Assembly (NCBI GenBank): GCA_029224465.1
Contig: JAQXUQ010000006.1
Span: forward strand, 298,661-362,660
DNA from: Bacillota bacterium
Lineage (GTDB): Bacteria > Bacillota > Clostridia > Lachnospirales > Lachnospiraceae
Direction: 5' to 3'
DNA: 64,000 bases
A model generated the notes under the pieces. It saw only the letters and a list, made by a program, of their open reading frames with translations, was not told the origin of the DNA and did not search any database. Shown here piece after piece: positions 18,636-27,562 of this stretch; position 1 is the stretch's first letter; every line of letters starts with the position of its first letter. A program made the position numbers and the translations under genes.

Positions 18636-19314
18636 TTTTACAGCGGCGAAGCTGTTTTGCATGGAGGAGACGATCGCGAAAGAGCTATTCTCCGGCGTTA
18701 CCTATCCTTACGAGGTGCTGCCTTCCATTGAGGAGTTCATCATACGGCTTGGCAATACGCTTCCTGAAGAAATCTATGAAAAACGTGGGGAGAATGTCTG
18801 GGTCGCGCGCAGTGCGCATATTTTCGAGAGCGCGTATATCGCGGGTCCCTGCATCATTGATGAGGGCGCGGAGCTGCGGCAGTGCGCGTTCATCCGCGGA
18901 AAGGCAATTGTCGGAAAAGGCTGCGTTGTCGGCAATTCCTGTGAACTTAAGAACGTCGTCCTTTTCAACAAATGTGAGGTTCCGCACTATAATTATGTCG
19001 GAGATTCGGTCCTTGGTTTCCACGCGCATATGGGTGCCGGCTCCATTACATCCAACATTAAATCCGACAGGACCAATGTCGTCATTCATGACGGAACCGA
19101 AATGCTGGAAACGGGGCTCCGCAAGATGGGTGCCATGCTCGGCGACTATGTCGAGGTCGGCTGCAATTCGGTTCTGAATCCGGGGACGATGATCGGCGCG
19201 CATAGCAATGTTTATCCCCTGTCCATGGTCCGCGGCTGTGTTCCGGCATGGCATATCTACAAGGACCGCGATCATGTGGTCGAGAAAATGACCGATTCCG
19301 GCATTACTGACTGA
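18622..19314 (+). CDS. Left-handed beta-helix (hexapeptide repeat) protein, GlmU-like
   Basis: 230 aa. After about 50 helical residues come repeated hexapeptide turns (for example VWVARSAHIFESAYIAGPCIIDEGAEL and IVGKGCVVGNSCEL). A segment then resembles the acetyltransferase half of GlmU: YVGDSVLGFHAHMGAGSITSN. The uridylyltransferase half of GlmU is absent, so this is a stand-alone acyl- or nucleotidyl-transferase-like protein of unknown substrate, probably trimeric. AAAGGAGA precedes the ATG, which lies inside the end of topB. Firm as a fold; function open. Confidence 0.8.
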   Translation: MAVSDFTAAKLFCMEETIAKELFSGVTYPYEVLPSIEEFIIRLGNTLPEEIYEKRGENVWVARSAHIFESAYIAGPCIIDEGAELRQCAFIRGKAIVGKGCVVGNSCELKNVVLFNKCEVPHYNYVGDSVLGFHAHMGAGSITSNIKSDRTNVVIHDGTEMLETGLRKMGAMLGDYVEVGCNSVLNPGTMIGAHSNVYPLSMVRGCVPAWHIYKDRDHVVEKMTDSGITD

Positions 19315-19323
19315 GGTACTGTT

Positions 19324-21150
19324 ATGGCCAACCTTGATCTTGCGTTTATACAGCTGTTCTGGGATCTGATGAACCGCAAAACCGGAGAGCTGGGCAAAGT
19401 TGAATTTCATCCGCAGAAACCTTCCTTTGACCTGTATGCGCCGATAGAGCAGGCATTTCCCCGCAGCACACCGGAAGAAGAGGGTGTAAGCTCCGCGTAT
19501 CTTGCGCATTTTGTCCGTAAGCTTCGTACATCGGAGCATGTGGCACTGCATGAACTGATGATCCTGCGGCACGGGCATGTCATTTTCAAATGCGGATTCA
19601 ATCCGTATATGCAGGGCGTCTGGCATGTAACTTATTCCATGTGCAAAAGTTTTACCGGCATGGCAGTCGGTCTTCTGATTGACGAAGGCAGATTGTCACT
19701 CGAAGATCATGTCGTGGAACTTTTGTCCGATGAGCTTTCGCCGCTCTCGCTCCTTTCGAGGGTCCGCTATTCCGGGCTGAAAGTGCGGCATCTTCTTACC
19801 ATGAGTTCCGGCGCGTCTTTCAATGAAGTCGGCGCAATTTCCGGTAACGACTGGGTTAAGGGATTTTTTGAATCACAGGCGAAGTTCCCGCCGGGAGATC
19901 ATTTCGAATATAACAGCATGAACAGCTTTATCCTGTCCGCAATTGTCACGCGCATCACAGGAAAAACCATGTTCGAGTATCTTTCGGAAAAACTGTTCGA
20001 ACCCATGGGCATCCGGAAGGTTTTCTGGGAAGTATCTCCGACCGGCATCACCAAGGCGGGCTGGGGAATGTTCATCACACAGGAAGATGCTGCGAAGCTT
20101 GGCCAGCTGTATCTGCAGGGAGGCGTCTGGAACGGAAGACAGCTGATCTCGAAGGAATGGGTGCAGGCTAGTGTTTCTCCGCAGATCAACACCGGCCGGG
20201 AAGATAATCCCGAATACGGGTATCATATCTGGATGAACGATGTCCCGGGCAGTTTTATGTACAACGGAATGCTGGGTCAGAATGTCTACATCTATCCGGA
20301 CAAGGATATGGTTGTCGTTGTGAACGCAGGCAATGATGAGGTTTTCGCGGGCGGCACAATGACACGGATTATCCGTGAGTTTCTGCCGGAAAGCTACCGG
20401 CCGCAGGAGGAATCACTCCCGAAGGACCCGGCCGGCTTTTCTCTTCTTATGAATGAAAAGCGCATCAGCGAGCATTCGGGACAGGAATTTCCGCAGATCA
20501 TGCACGGCGGATGGGGAAGAAAGGGCTGCGTTCGGAGGAAAGACCTATCGTTTTTACAGGCGCTGGATGGCTGCAAATATGAGATGCACTCCAAGGGCAT
20601 CGGCCTCGCGCCTCTGATTATGCAGGTTGTTCATAACAATTATACGCACGGCATCCGATATCTTGCCTTTTCCGTGCAGAAGGGTGTTCTGTATCTGCTC
20701 TTTCAGGAAGGAAGCGACCTGCACCGGATACCTGTCGGATTCGGCCGGGGAAGACATACCGCTGTCAATTTAAACGGCGAGGAATATCTTGTCGGCACGA
20801 CCGGAAGATTCGGGCGGAATGAAGACGGACTTGCTGTTCTGACACTCCGGATCGCCTTCATCGAAGAGGCGACCGAACGGAAGCTCAAAATTGTTTTCAC
20901 GGATCCGGAACATATCCGGCTGTACTGGAGCGAGACGCCGGGCGATATCATTATTTCCGATACGCTCGAAATGATCACGACGGGCAGTGGTAATGTGAAT
21001 CCGATTGTCGGGAATCTACTCACAAGAGTCTCGCCGCTTCTTATCAGGGACGCAACACAGCGGTCTATTGAACCGGTGGAAGACGCTGTTCTGGTTACAG
21101 AAGACCAGACAGAGGATATGGGAAGTGAAGAGAAGGAGATAACACAATGA
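19324..21150 (+). CDS. Serine hydrolase, class C beta-lactamase family, with long C-terminal domain
   Basis: 608 aa. Residues about 40-380 form a beta-lactamase/D-Ala-D-Ala peptidase fold with the SxxK motif S105-M-C-K108 and the Tyr motif at Y196 in EYNSMNSF. No signal peptide or membrane helix is seen, which is unusual for cell-wall hydrolases and suggests a cytosolic esterase or peptidase. The last 200 residues are a beta-rich extension of unknown role, ending in an acidic tail. It starts 9 bases after the beta-helix gene (GAGGT site) and ends overlapping the next ATG by four bases. Confidence 0.85.
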   Translation: MANLDLAFIQLFWDLMNRKTGELGKVEFHPQKPSFDLYAPIEQAFPRSTPEEEGVSSAYLAHFVRKLRTSEHVALHELMILRHGHVIFKCGFNPYMQGVWHVTYSMCKSFTGMAVGLLIDEGRLSLEDHVVELLSDELSPLSLLSRVRYSGLKVRHLLTMSSGASFNEVGAISGNDWVKGFFESQAKFPPGDHFEYNSMNSFILSAIVTRITGKTMFEYLSEKLFEPMGIRKVFWEVSPTGITKAGWGMFITQEDAAKLGQLYLQGGVWNGRQLISKEWVQASVSPQINTGREDNPEYGYHIWMNDVPGSFMYNGMLGQNVYIYPDKDMVVVVNAGNDEVFAGGTMTRIIREFLPESYRPQEESLPKDPAGFSLLMNEKRISEHSGQEFPQIMHGGWGRKGCVRRKDLSFLQALDGCKYEMHSKGIGLAPLIMQVVHNNYTHGIRYLAFSVQKGVLYLLFQEGSDLHRIPVGFGRGRHTAVNLNGEEYLVGTTGRFGRNEDGLAVLTLRIAFIEEATERKLKIVFTDPEHIRLYWSETPGDIIISDTLEMITTGSGNVNPIVGNLLTRVSPLLIRDATQRSIEPVEDAVLVTEDQTEDMGSEEKEITQ

Positions 21151-21968
21151 CCGAAGAAACCAGAAAATATCTTGCGATTATCAGAGAAAGGACGGATTTC
21201 GTACCGAAGGTCGCGCTCACGCTCGGCTCCGGCCTTGGCGGATTCGCCGATACCATTCAGAATCCCATCGTGATTCCTTATGCGGACCTGCCCGGCTTCC
21301 CGGTTTCCACAGCGCCCGGCCATGAAGGTAAATTCATCATGGGAATGATCGGCGATGTTCCGGTCATCTGCATGAAAGGCCGCGTTCACAGTTATGAAGG
21401 TTATACGCCCGCGCAGGTGTGCGCACCGGCAAGAGTCATGCAGGCCATGGGTGCGCAGATTCTGTTTCTGACAAATGCGGCCGGCGGCTCCAAGAGCACC
21501 TATCATCCGGGAACTCTGGCGCTTGTAACCGATCATATCTCCCTGTTTATCAGGAATCCTCTGATCGGGCCCAATGATGACGAAGAGGGTGTGCGTTTTC
21601 CTGATATGACACAGGTGTATGATGCGCAGCTGAGGGAAATTATTCAGAAGACGGCGAAGGAGCTCTCGATTCCGCTCGACACCGGCGTCTATGTCCAGCT
21701 CAGCGGGCCTTCGTTTGAAACGCCTTCCGAGATCCGCCTGCTTTCGCAGCTTGGTGTAACATTATTCGGAATGAGCACTGTACAGGAAGCCATTGCCGCA
21801 AGACACATGGGAATGAAGGTCTGCTGTATCTCCCTGGTGTCCAACCTTGCGGCAGGCATCTCCGGAAACAATCTGACATCGGAAGAGGTCGAGGCGGCAG
21901 GAAAAGCTGCGGAACCGCTGTTTACAAAGCTTGTTTCAGAATCCATCAAGGGAATGAAGAATATTTAG
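21147..21968 (+). CDS. Purine-nucleoside phosphorylase (trimeric type)
   Basis: 273 aa. Phosphorolysis of inosine or guanosine to base and ribose-1-phosphate. Typical regions are ALTLGSGLGGFAD (phosphate loop), GRVHSYEGYTPAQVCAPARVM, TNAAGGSKSTYHPG, and GPSFETPSEIR followed by LFGMSTVQEAIAA. AAGGAG lies in the end of the previous gene and the ATG overlaps its stop (ATGA), so the two are coupled. The amidohydrolase downstream fits purine salvage. Confidence 0.95.
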   Translation: MTEETRKYLAIIRERTDFVPKVALTLGSGLGGFADTIQNPIVIPYADLPGFPVSTAPGHEGKFIMGMIGDVPVICMKGRVHSYEGYTPAQVCAPARVMQAMGAQILFLTNAAGGSKSTYHPGTLALVTDHISLFIRNPLIGPNDDEEGVRFPDMTQVYDAQLREIIQKTAKELSIPLDTGVYVQLSGPSFETPSEIRLLSQLGVTLFGMSTVQEAIAARHMGMKVCCISLVSNLAAGISGNNLTSEEVEAAGKAAEPLFTKLVSESIKGMKNI

Positions 21969-21996
21969 GAACCTTCCCGGAAAGGAAGTTTGAATT

Positions 21997-23334
21997 ATGT
22001 ATCAGTTTTATAACGCAAGAATCCTGACAATGACCAACCCGGCCGAACCGGATATCTTCATGGGAACTGTGTATGTGCAGGATGATAAAATCCTTGCCGT
22101 AGTGCGCGATGACAGTGAAGAAAGCCTGTCGGTTCAGGTTCGTAATAAGATCGGACAGGCGCGGCTTCAGAATACGCTGACCGGCATTGACTGCGGCGGG
22201 AATCTTCTGATGCCCGGATTCAAGGACGCGCATACGCATTCCGCAATGACGTTTCTGCGCTCTTCCGCGGACGATATGCCGCTGCAGTCCTGGCTGAACG
22301 AACAGGTCTTTCCGTATGAAGCAAAGCTCCTGCCCGAAGATATCCGGGAACTTTCAAAGATTGCCATTCTCGAGTATCTGACCAGCGGCATCACCTGCGC
22401 GATGGAAATGTATCTTACGCCGGAAACAATTGCGGAGGCGTTCCGGGAGATGGGAATGCGGCTGGTGCAGGTCGGCGGCGTCAACAACTTCAGCCAGTCG
22501 CCGGCTCTGCTTGAAAAATGGTACAACGAACTGAACGGCAGGGATCCGCTGACCTCCTTCCGGCTTGGTTTCCATGCGGAATATACCTGCAGCGAAGAGC
22601 TTATCGAGCAGATCGCTGCGCTCGCGCACAAGTACAAGGCACCCGTTTACACGCATATCAGCGAGACAGACGCGGAGACGAAAGGCTGTATGGACCGCTA
22701 CGGTAAAACACCAGTCGCTTTCCTTGCGGACAAGGGAATCTTTGATTACGGCGGCGCCGGGTATCATCTTGTGCATACAACCGAGGAGGACCGGGAGATC
22801 CTGCTGCAGAAGAAAATCTGTGTCGTGACCAATCCCGGCTCCAACACAAAGCTTGCGAGCGGCATCGCGCCGATTCCGGAATACTTAAGGCTAGGCATTC
22901 CGGTCGGTATCGGTACGGACGGCCCGGCAAGCAATAACTGCCTTGATATGTTCCGCGAAATGTTTCTTGTAACCGGTCTTGCCAAGCTTTCTGTTGGAGA
23001 CGCTGCCGCCGTACCGGCTTACGAAGTTCTGAAGATGGCAACGACCAATGGCGCCAGAATCATGGGACTTCCGGAAACCGACTGCATCGCGGAGGGAAAA
23101 CAGGCAGATCTGATCCTCCTGGATCTGCAGCAGCCGAACATGCAGCCTGTCAATCATATCGCAAGCAACATTGTCTACAGCGGCAGCAAACAGAATGTCA
23201 GGATGACCATGGTTGCCGGGAAGATTCTTTACGATTGTTTTGGCGGAAAACAGACCTTCCATACCAGATGGCAGCCGGAAGAAATTTATGAAAACTGCGC
23301 GAAAATCCGGAACCGGATCTTCGCCGGAGATTGA
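21997..23334 (+). CDS. Amidohydrolase, nucleoside/base deaminase-like (MTA/SAH deaminase family)
   Basis: 445 aa metal-dependent amidohydrolase of the ATZ/TRZ group. Visible are the metal-binding DAHTHSAMTF, the later His in FHAEYTC, THISETDAE, a His in YHLVHTTEEDREIL and the Asp in GTDGPASNNCLDMFREM. The fold and motifs match 5-methylthioadenosine/S-adenosylhomocysteine deaminases, but guanine deaminases and chlorohydrolases are close. Adjacency to the phosphorylase supports a purine substrate. AAAGGAAG precedes the ATG. Confidence 0.85.
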   Translation: MYQFYNARILTMTNPAEPDIFMGTVYVQDDKILAVVRDDSEESLSVQVRNKIGQARLQNTLTGIDCGGNLLMPGFKDAHTHSAMTFLRSSADDMPLQSWLNEQVFPYEAKLLPEDIRELSKIAILEYLTSGITCAMEMYLTPETIAEAFREMGMRLVQVGGVNNFSQSPALLEKWYNELNGRDPLTSFRLGFHAEYTCSEELIEQIAALAHKYKAPVYTHISETDAETKGCMDRYGKTPVAFLADKGIFDYGGAGYHLVHTTEEDREILLQKKICVVTNPGSNTKLASGIAPIPEYLRLGIPVGIGTDGPASNNCLDMFREMFLVTGLAKLSVGDAAAVPAYEVLKMATTNGARIMGLPETDCIAEGKQADLILLDLQQPNMQPVNHIASNIVYSGSKQNVRMTMVAGKILYDCFGGKQTFHTRWQPEEIYENCAKIRNRIFAGD

Positions 23335-23339
23335 GCCGT

Positions 23340-25085
23340 ATGCAGCCGGCTGTGGTATTTCTCTGCGTGCTGGCCGGTGTTATTGCAGCCGCTTACGCCG
23401 TCGGCCGTGCGAACCGCAAAAGAGAAGATGACGCCCTGATAAAAAAGCTTGCGGCTTCTTTTGGAAAGCTGCCGGACAAAAAGATGCCGGAAGATCGAGG
23501 GCGCAATCTGGACGGCTATTATAGAGCACATCCTGAACCGGTTCCGCAGGGGATCGACGATATCACCTGGAATGATCTGGAGCTTTCATTTCTACTGCGC
23601 AGAATCGATTCGACGAGAAGCTCTGCCGGAGAAGAGTATCTTTATTATGCTCTTCGGGCAGCCCGGAGATTGTCTTCCAGGGACTGTGCGGTACTGGATT
23701 ATCTGACAGGCAGCGCGTCTTCTTCTGAAAGGACCAAGCTGCAGTTTTTTCTATCGAAGCTTGGAAATACAGGGCATTATTCGCTGTATGATTATCTGGA
23801 GAAACTAAAGGACGCACCGCGAAGAGGCTCTTTGCGAGATCTTCCCGCAATCCTGTTTCCGTTTGCAAGTATTGCACTGATGTTTGTAAATGTTCCCGCG
23901 GGTGTCCTGTGCCTGCTGCTGTCTTTTCTGTTCAGCACCGTTACTTATTTCCGGGACAAAGCAGAGATCCTGCCCTATATTACCTGCCTGCAGTATATTC
24001 TGCGCCTTTCTTCCTGCGGAGAAAGGCTTTCCGCTGCCGGCAAAACATCAAAGAGCCCGCAGCTGCAGGCAATGGCGGTAGAGATAGGACAGGCGACAGC
24101 GCCGCTTTCGTCGCTTCACAGGGGTTCTTTCCTGCTGATGTCTCCTGCAGGCGCAGCAGGACCTGCCGACTTTGTACTGGATTACCTGCGGATCCTGTTT
24201 CACCTGGATCTGATCAAATTTTCAGCTATGATGCGCGGCGTCAAAGGCCACGAGAAAGACATCGACCGGCTGATCACATTGACAGGCAGCCTGGACATGC
24301 TGGTCAGCACGGCTTCTTTCCGGAAGAGTCTCCCGTACTGGTGCCATCCGGATTTTCCTGCAGATAACGGGGCAGGATCTGTTTTTATGGATGTAAAGGG
24401 ACTCTTCCATCCGCTTCTTGCAAAGGCGGTGCCGAATGATCTGCTGACGGACAGAGATGTTCTCCTGACAGGCTCGAACGCGAGCGGCAAGTCAACGTTT
24501 CTGAAAGCGGCTGCTCTTTGTGCGCTTTTGGGACAGGCTCTGGATACCTGTCCTGCAGCTTCTTACCGGGCGCCGGATTACACAATCATGACCTCGATGG
24601 CTCTCCGGGACAGCATACAGGACGGCCGGAGTTATTTTACCGCCGAAATCCATTCACTGAAACGGATAGAGGATGCGGCGCAGGATCCGGCCGGCAGACC
24701 GGTTCTTTGCTGCATCGATGAAGTCCTCCGGGGAACCAACACAATCGAACGGATTGCCGCTTCAACGAAAATACTCGAACGCTTTTCAGAATTTCGCGTT
24801 CTATGTTTTGCCGCGACGCACGATATAGAGCTGACAACCCTGCTGGAAGGGTATGATAACTATCATTTTGAAGAGGAGCTGGACGGAAACGATGTCGTGT
24901 TCTCCCATAAGCTGCGGCGCGGTCCCGCGGATACGCGAAATGCGATCCGGCTTCTTCGCGCGGCAGGCTTCCCGGAATCTGTAACGGACGGCGCGGCGGA
25001 AATGGCCGGACACTTTGAAAAGACCGGAAGCTGGCTGAATATGCAAACCGGAGATAAAAACAATGCAGAATGTCATAATCTATAG
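23340..25085 (+). CDS. Membrane-anchored MutS-family ATPase
   Basis: 581 aa from ATG 23340; an in-frame TTG at 23331 overlaps the previous stop and has its ribosome site only one base away. The N-terminus is a membrane helix (VVFLCVLAGVIAAAYAV) and a second hydrophobic pair lies near residues 165-205. The C-terminal domain is a MutS ATPase: Walker A GSNASGKST (G378 to T386), SMALRDSIQDGRSYFTAEI, Walker B CIDEVLRGTNTIERIAAS and ATHDIELT. The mismatch-recognition and connector domains of MutS1 are absent. Its role is unknown; canonical mutS is elsewhere in the window. It overlaps rnhA by 23 bases. Confidence 0.82.
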   Translation: MQPAVVFLCVLAGVIAAAYAVGRANRKREDDALIKKLAASFGKLPDKKMPEDRGRNLDGYYRAHPEPVPQGIDDITWNDLELSFLLRRIDSTRSSAGEEYLYYALRAARRLSSRDCAVLDYLTGSASSSERTKLQFFLSKLGNTGHYSLYDYLEKLKDAPRRGSLRDLPAILFPFASIALMFVNVPAGVLCLLLSFLFSTVTYFRDKAEILPYITCLQYILRLSSCGERLSAAGKTSKSPQLQAMAVEIGQATAPLSSLHRGSFLLMSPAGAAGPADFVLDYLRILFHLDLIKFSAMMRGVKGHEKDIDRLITLTGSLDMLVSTASFRKSLPYWCHPDFPADNGAGSVFMDVKGLFHPLLAKAVPNDLLTDRDVLLTGSNASGKSTFLKAAALCALLGQALDTCPAASYRAPDYTIMTSMALRDSIQDGRSYFTAEIHSLKRIEDAAQDPAGRPVLCCIDEVLRGTNTIERIAASTKILERFSEFRVLCFAATHDIELTTLLEGYDNYHFEEELDGNDVVFSHKLRRGPADTRNAIRLLRAAGFPESVTDGAAEMAGHFEKTGSWLNMQTGDKNNAECHNL

Positions 25086-25545
25086 CGACGGATCTGCCAG
25101 AGGCAATCCGAACGGCCCCGGAGGTTACGGGACGGTTATCCAGTACACGGATACCGCCGGAACGCTGCATGAAAAGGAGCTTTCCGGGGGTTTTAATCCG
25201 ACGACCAACAACAGAATGGAGCTCCTTGGCGCAATCGCAGGACTTGAAGCCCTGCGTTTTCCCTGCCACGTGGATCTGTATTCCGATTCCAGCTATCTGG
25301 TCAATGCGTTCAACAATCACTGGATCAACGGATGGATGAAAAACGGCTGGAAAACATCCTCCGGACAGCGCGTGAAAAATCAGGATCTGTGGCGCAGGCT
25401 TCTTACCGCCATGGGACCGCATGAAGTTGTTTTTCACTGGGTAAAAGGACATAACGGCCATGAGGGGAATGAACGCTGCGACAGGCTGGCCACATCGGCC
25501 GCGGACGCGCAGACGCAGAAAAACCCCAACCTGGAGATTCTGTAG
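25063..25545 (+). CDS. rnhA: Ribonuclease HI
   Basis: 160 aa, standard size. Cleaves RNA in RNA-DNA hybrids with two metal ions. All four acidic active-site positions are visible in IIYSDGSARGNP, NNRMELLGA, LYSDSSYL and NERCDRLA. The WVKGHNGHEGNE loop carries the catalytic His. GGAGA precedes the ATG, which sits inside the end of the MutS-like gene, implying coupled translation. Confidence 0.97.
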   Translation: MQNVIIYSDGSARGNPNGPGGYGTVIQYTDTAGTLHEKELSGGFNPTTNNRMELLGAIAGLEALRFPCHVDLYSDSSYLVNAFNNHWINGWMKNGWKTSSGQRVKNQDLWRRLLTAMGPHEVVFHWVKGHNGHEGNERCDRLATSAADAQTQKNPNLEIL

Positions 25546-25570
25546 CATACGTAAGGAGTATCAAGAAAAT

Positions 25571-26008
25571 ATGGAAATTAAATTCCGGCGTCTTACGCCG
25601 ACAGCCAGAATTCCCAGCAGGGGAAGCAGCAGCGCCGCAGGATATGATCTGTACGCCGATGTCGAACAGGATACAGTGATTCCGCCGCATCAGACCGTCA
25701 TGATATCATCGGGGCTTGCGATGGAAATTCCGGAAGGATATTTCGGTGCCATTTTCGCAAGGAGCGGCCTTGCCGCAAAGGAACAGCTCCGGCCGGGCAA
25801 TTGTGTCGGCGTCGTTGACAGCGATTACAGGGGGCCGTGGATGATTCCGCTGCATAACGATTCGGAAGAGACAAGGACCGTAACGCCCGGCGAACGGATC
25901 GCACAGATGGTTGTTATCCCGTTTCTGTCTGTCGAATTCAAAGAAGCCTCCGAACTTTCGGACACAGCGCGCGGCAGCGGCGGTTTCGGCTCGACCGGAA
26001 GAAACTGA
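25571..26008 (+). CDS. dut: dUTP diphosphatase (dUTPase)
   Basis: 145 aa, trimeric-type dUTPase that keeps uracil out of DNA and supplies dUMP. All five motifs are present in order: SSAAGYDLYAD, ARSGLA, GVVDSDYRG, GERIAQMV and the P-loop-like RGSGGFGSTG at the end. The ATG at 25571 is preferred; a much earlier in-frame start would overlap rnhA and add unrelated basic residues. AAGGAG lies at 25553-25558. Confidence 0.96.
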   Translation: MEIKFRRLTPTARIPSRGSSSAAGYDLYADVEQDTVIPPHQTVMISSGLAMEIPEGYFGAIFARSGLAAKEQLRPGNCVGVVDSDYRGPWMIPLHNDSEETRTVTPGERIAQMVVIPFLSVEFKEASELSDTARGSGGFGSTGRN

Positions 26009-26022
26009 AGCAGGCCGGCGGC

Positions 26023-26051
26023 TTGTAATGGACGGGGTTCGGGCATATACT
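26023..26051 (+). promoter_or_regulatory. Possible promoter for gltX
   Basis: TTGTAA (26023-26028) and TATACT (26046-26051) are spaced by 17 bases in the gap between dut and gltX. No T-box or other riboswitch is recognised between it and the ATG. Confidence 0.5.
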
Positions 26052-26104
26052 GAACCGGTATTATGAGGGCTTTTCCACGTGCCTCTCATCGGAAAGGAAG
26101 AAGA

Positions 26105-27562
26105 ATGGCAGAGAAAATCAGAACAAGATACGCACCTTCACCGACAGGCAGAATGCATGTCGGCAATCTCAGAACCGCGCTTTACGCGTACCTGATCGCG
26201 AAACATGAAGGCGGAGATTTTATTCTCCGCATCGAAGACACCGATCAGAAGCGGGAGATGGAAGGCGCGGTTGAAATCATTAAACACACCATGCAGGAGA
26301 CCGGTTTGATTCCTGACGAGAGTCCGGAGCTTGGCGGCCCCGTCGGTCCGTACGTGCAGTCCGAACGGGTGAAGAGCGGCCTTTATATGAAATACGCGAA
26401 GATGCTCGTTGAGAAAGGCGAGGCGTATTACTGCTTCTGTACGCAGGAGCGGCTCGATTCTCTCAAACAGGTCGTGGACGGGAAGGAGATCAGCGTCTAT
26501 GACAAGCATTGTCTGCATCTTTCAAAGGAAGAGGTAGAAGCGAATCTTGCGGCCGGAAAACCCTTCGTCATCCGGCAGAATAATCCGCAGACAGGCACGA
26601 CGACATTTCACGATGAGCTTTACGGTGATATCACGGTCGAGAACAAAGAACTGGACGATATGATCCTGATCAAGTCGGACGGATATCCCACCTACAACTT
26701 CGCGAATGTCGTCGACGATCACCTGATGGGAATAACCCATGTAGTCCGCGGCAATGAGTATATTTCTTCTTCCCCTAAATACAATCGTCTTTATGACGCG
26801 TTCGGCTGGGAAGTCCCGAAATACATCCACTGTCCTCTGATTACAGATGCTGACCACAAGAAGCTTTCCAAACGATCCGGATACTCTTCTTATGAGGACC
26901 TGATCGAACAGGGCTTTCTGCCGGAAGCAGTAGTCAATTTCATCGCGCTTCTTGGCTGGTCGCCGGAAAACGACAACGAAATTTTCTCTCTGGACGAGCT
27001 TGTCAAAGAGTTTGATTATCACAGAATCGGCAAGTCGCCTGCGGTATTTGATTACACAAAGCTGCGCTGGATGAACGGAGAGTATCTTCGCCGCATGTCC
27101 CCGGAGAAATTTTATGAAAAGGCGCTGCCGTATCTGCAGAAGGTCATTCACAAGGACAGCCTTGACCTGAGAACCATCGCGGAGCTTGTCCGCACCAGAA
27201 TCGAGATTTTCCCGGATCTTGAAGAAATGGTTTCTTTCTTTGACGAGCTGCCGGAATACAGCGCCGATCTGTTCGAGAACAAGAAGCAGAAAGCAACAAA
27301 GGAGAACTCTCTGCAGATTCTGAAGGAGCTTCTTCCCTTGTTCGAGTCCGCGGAAAGCTTTACAAATGACGCACTCTTCGAGATTATCGCGGCGTATGCC
27401 GAAGCGCACGGCTTCAAGAACAAGACCGTTATCTGGGCTGTCCGCATCGCGGTTTCCGGAAAGGAAGTCACTCCTGCCGGCGCTACGCAGATCATGGAGA
27501 TTCTTGGTAAGGAGGAATCTCTGTGCAGAATCCGGAAAGCCATCGGCCTTCTTCACGCGTAA
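26105..27562 (+). CDS. gltX: Glutamyl-tRNA synthetase
   Basis: 485 aa class I synthetase. The HIGH-type motif is in [18 protein letters not shown] and the KMSKS-type motif is KLSKRSG, as usual for GluRS. The all-helical C-terminal anticodon-binding half is complete. GGAAAGGAAG precedes the ATG at 26105; an in-frame ATG at 26063 lacks a ribosome site. It may charge both tRNA-Glu and tRNA-Gln, as in most Bacillota, but that cannot be read here. The 3' end overlaps the helicase gene. Confidence 0.96.
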   Translation: MAEKIRTRYAPSPTGRMHVGNLRTALYAYLIAKHEGGDFILRIEDTDQKREMEGAVEIIKHTMQETGLIPDESPELGGPVGPYVQSERVKSGLYMKYAKMLVEKGEAYYCFCTQERLDSLKQVVDGKEISVYDKHCLHLSKEEVEANLAAGKPFVIRQNNPQTGTTTFHDELYGDITVENKELDDMILIKSDGYPTYNFANVVDDHLMGITHVVRGNEYISSSPKYNRLYDAFGWEVPKYIHCPLITDADHKKLSKRSGYSSYEDLIEQGFLPEAVVNFIALLGWSPENDNEIFSLDELVKEFDYHRIGKSPAVFDYTKLRWMNGEYLRRMSPEKFYEKALPYLQKVIHKDSLDLRTIAELVRTRIEIFPDLEEMVSFFDELPEYSADLFENKKQKATKENSLQILKELLPLFESAESFTNDALFEIIAAYAEAHGFKNKTVIWAVRIAVSGKEVTPAGATQIMEILGKEESLCRIRKAIGLLHA

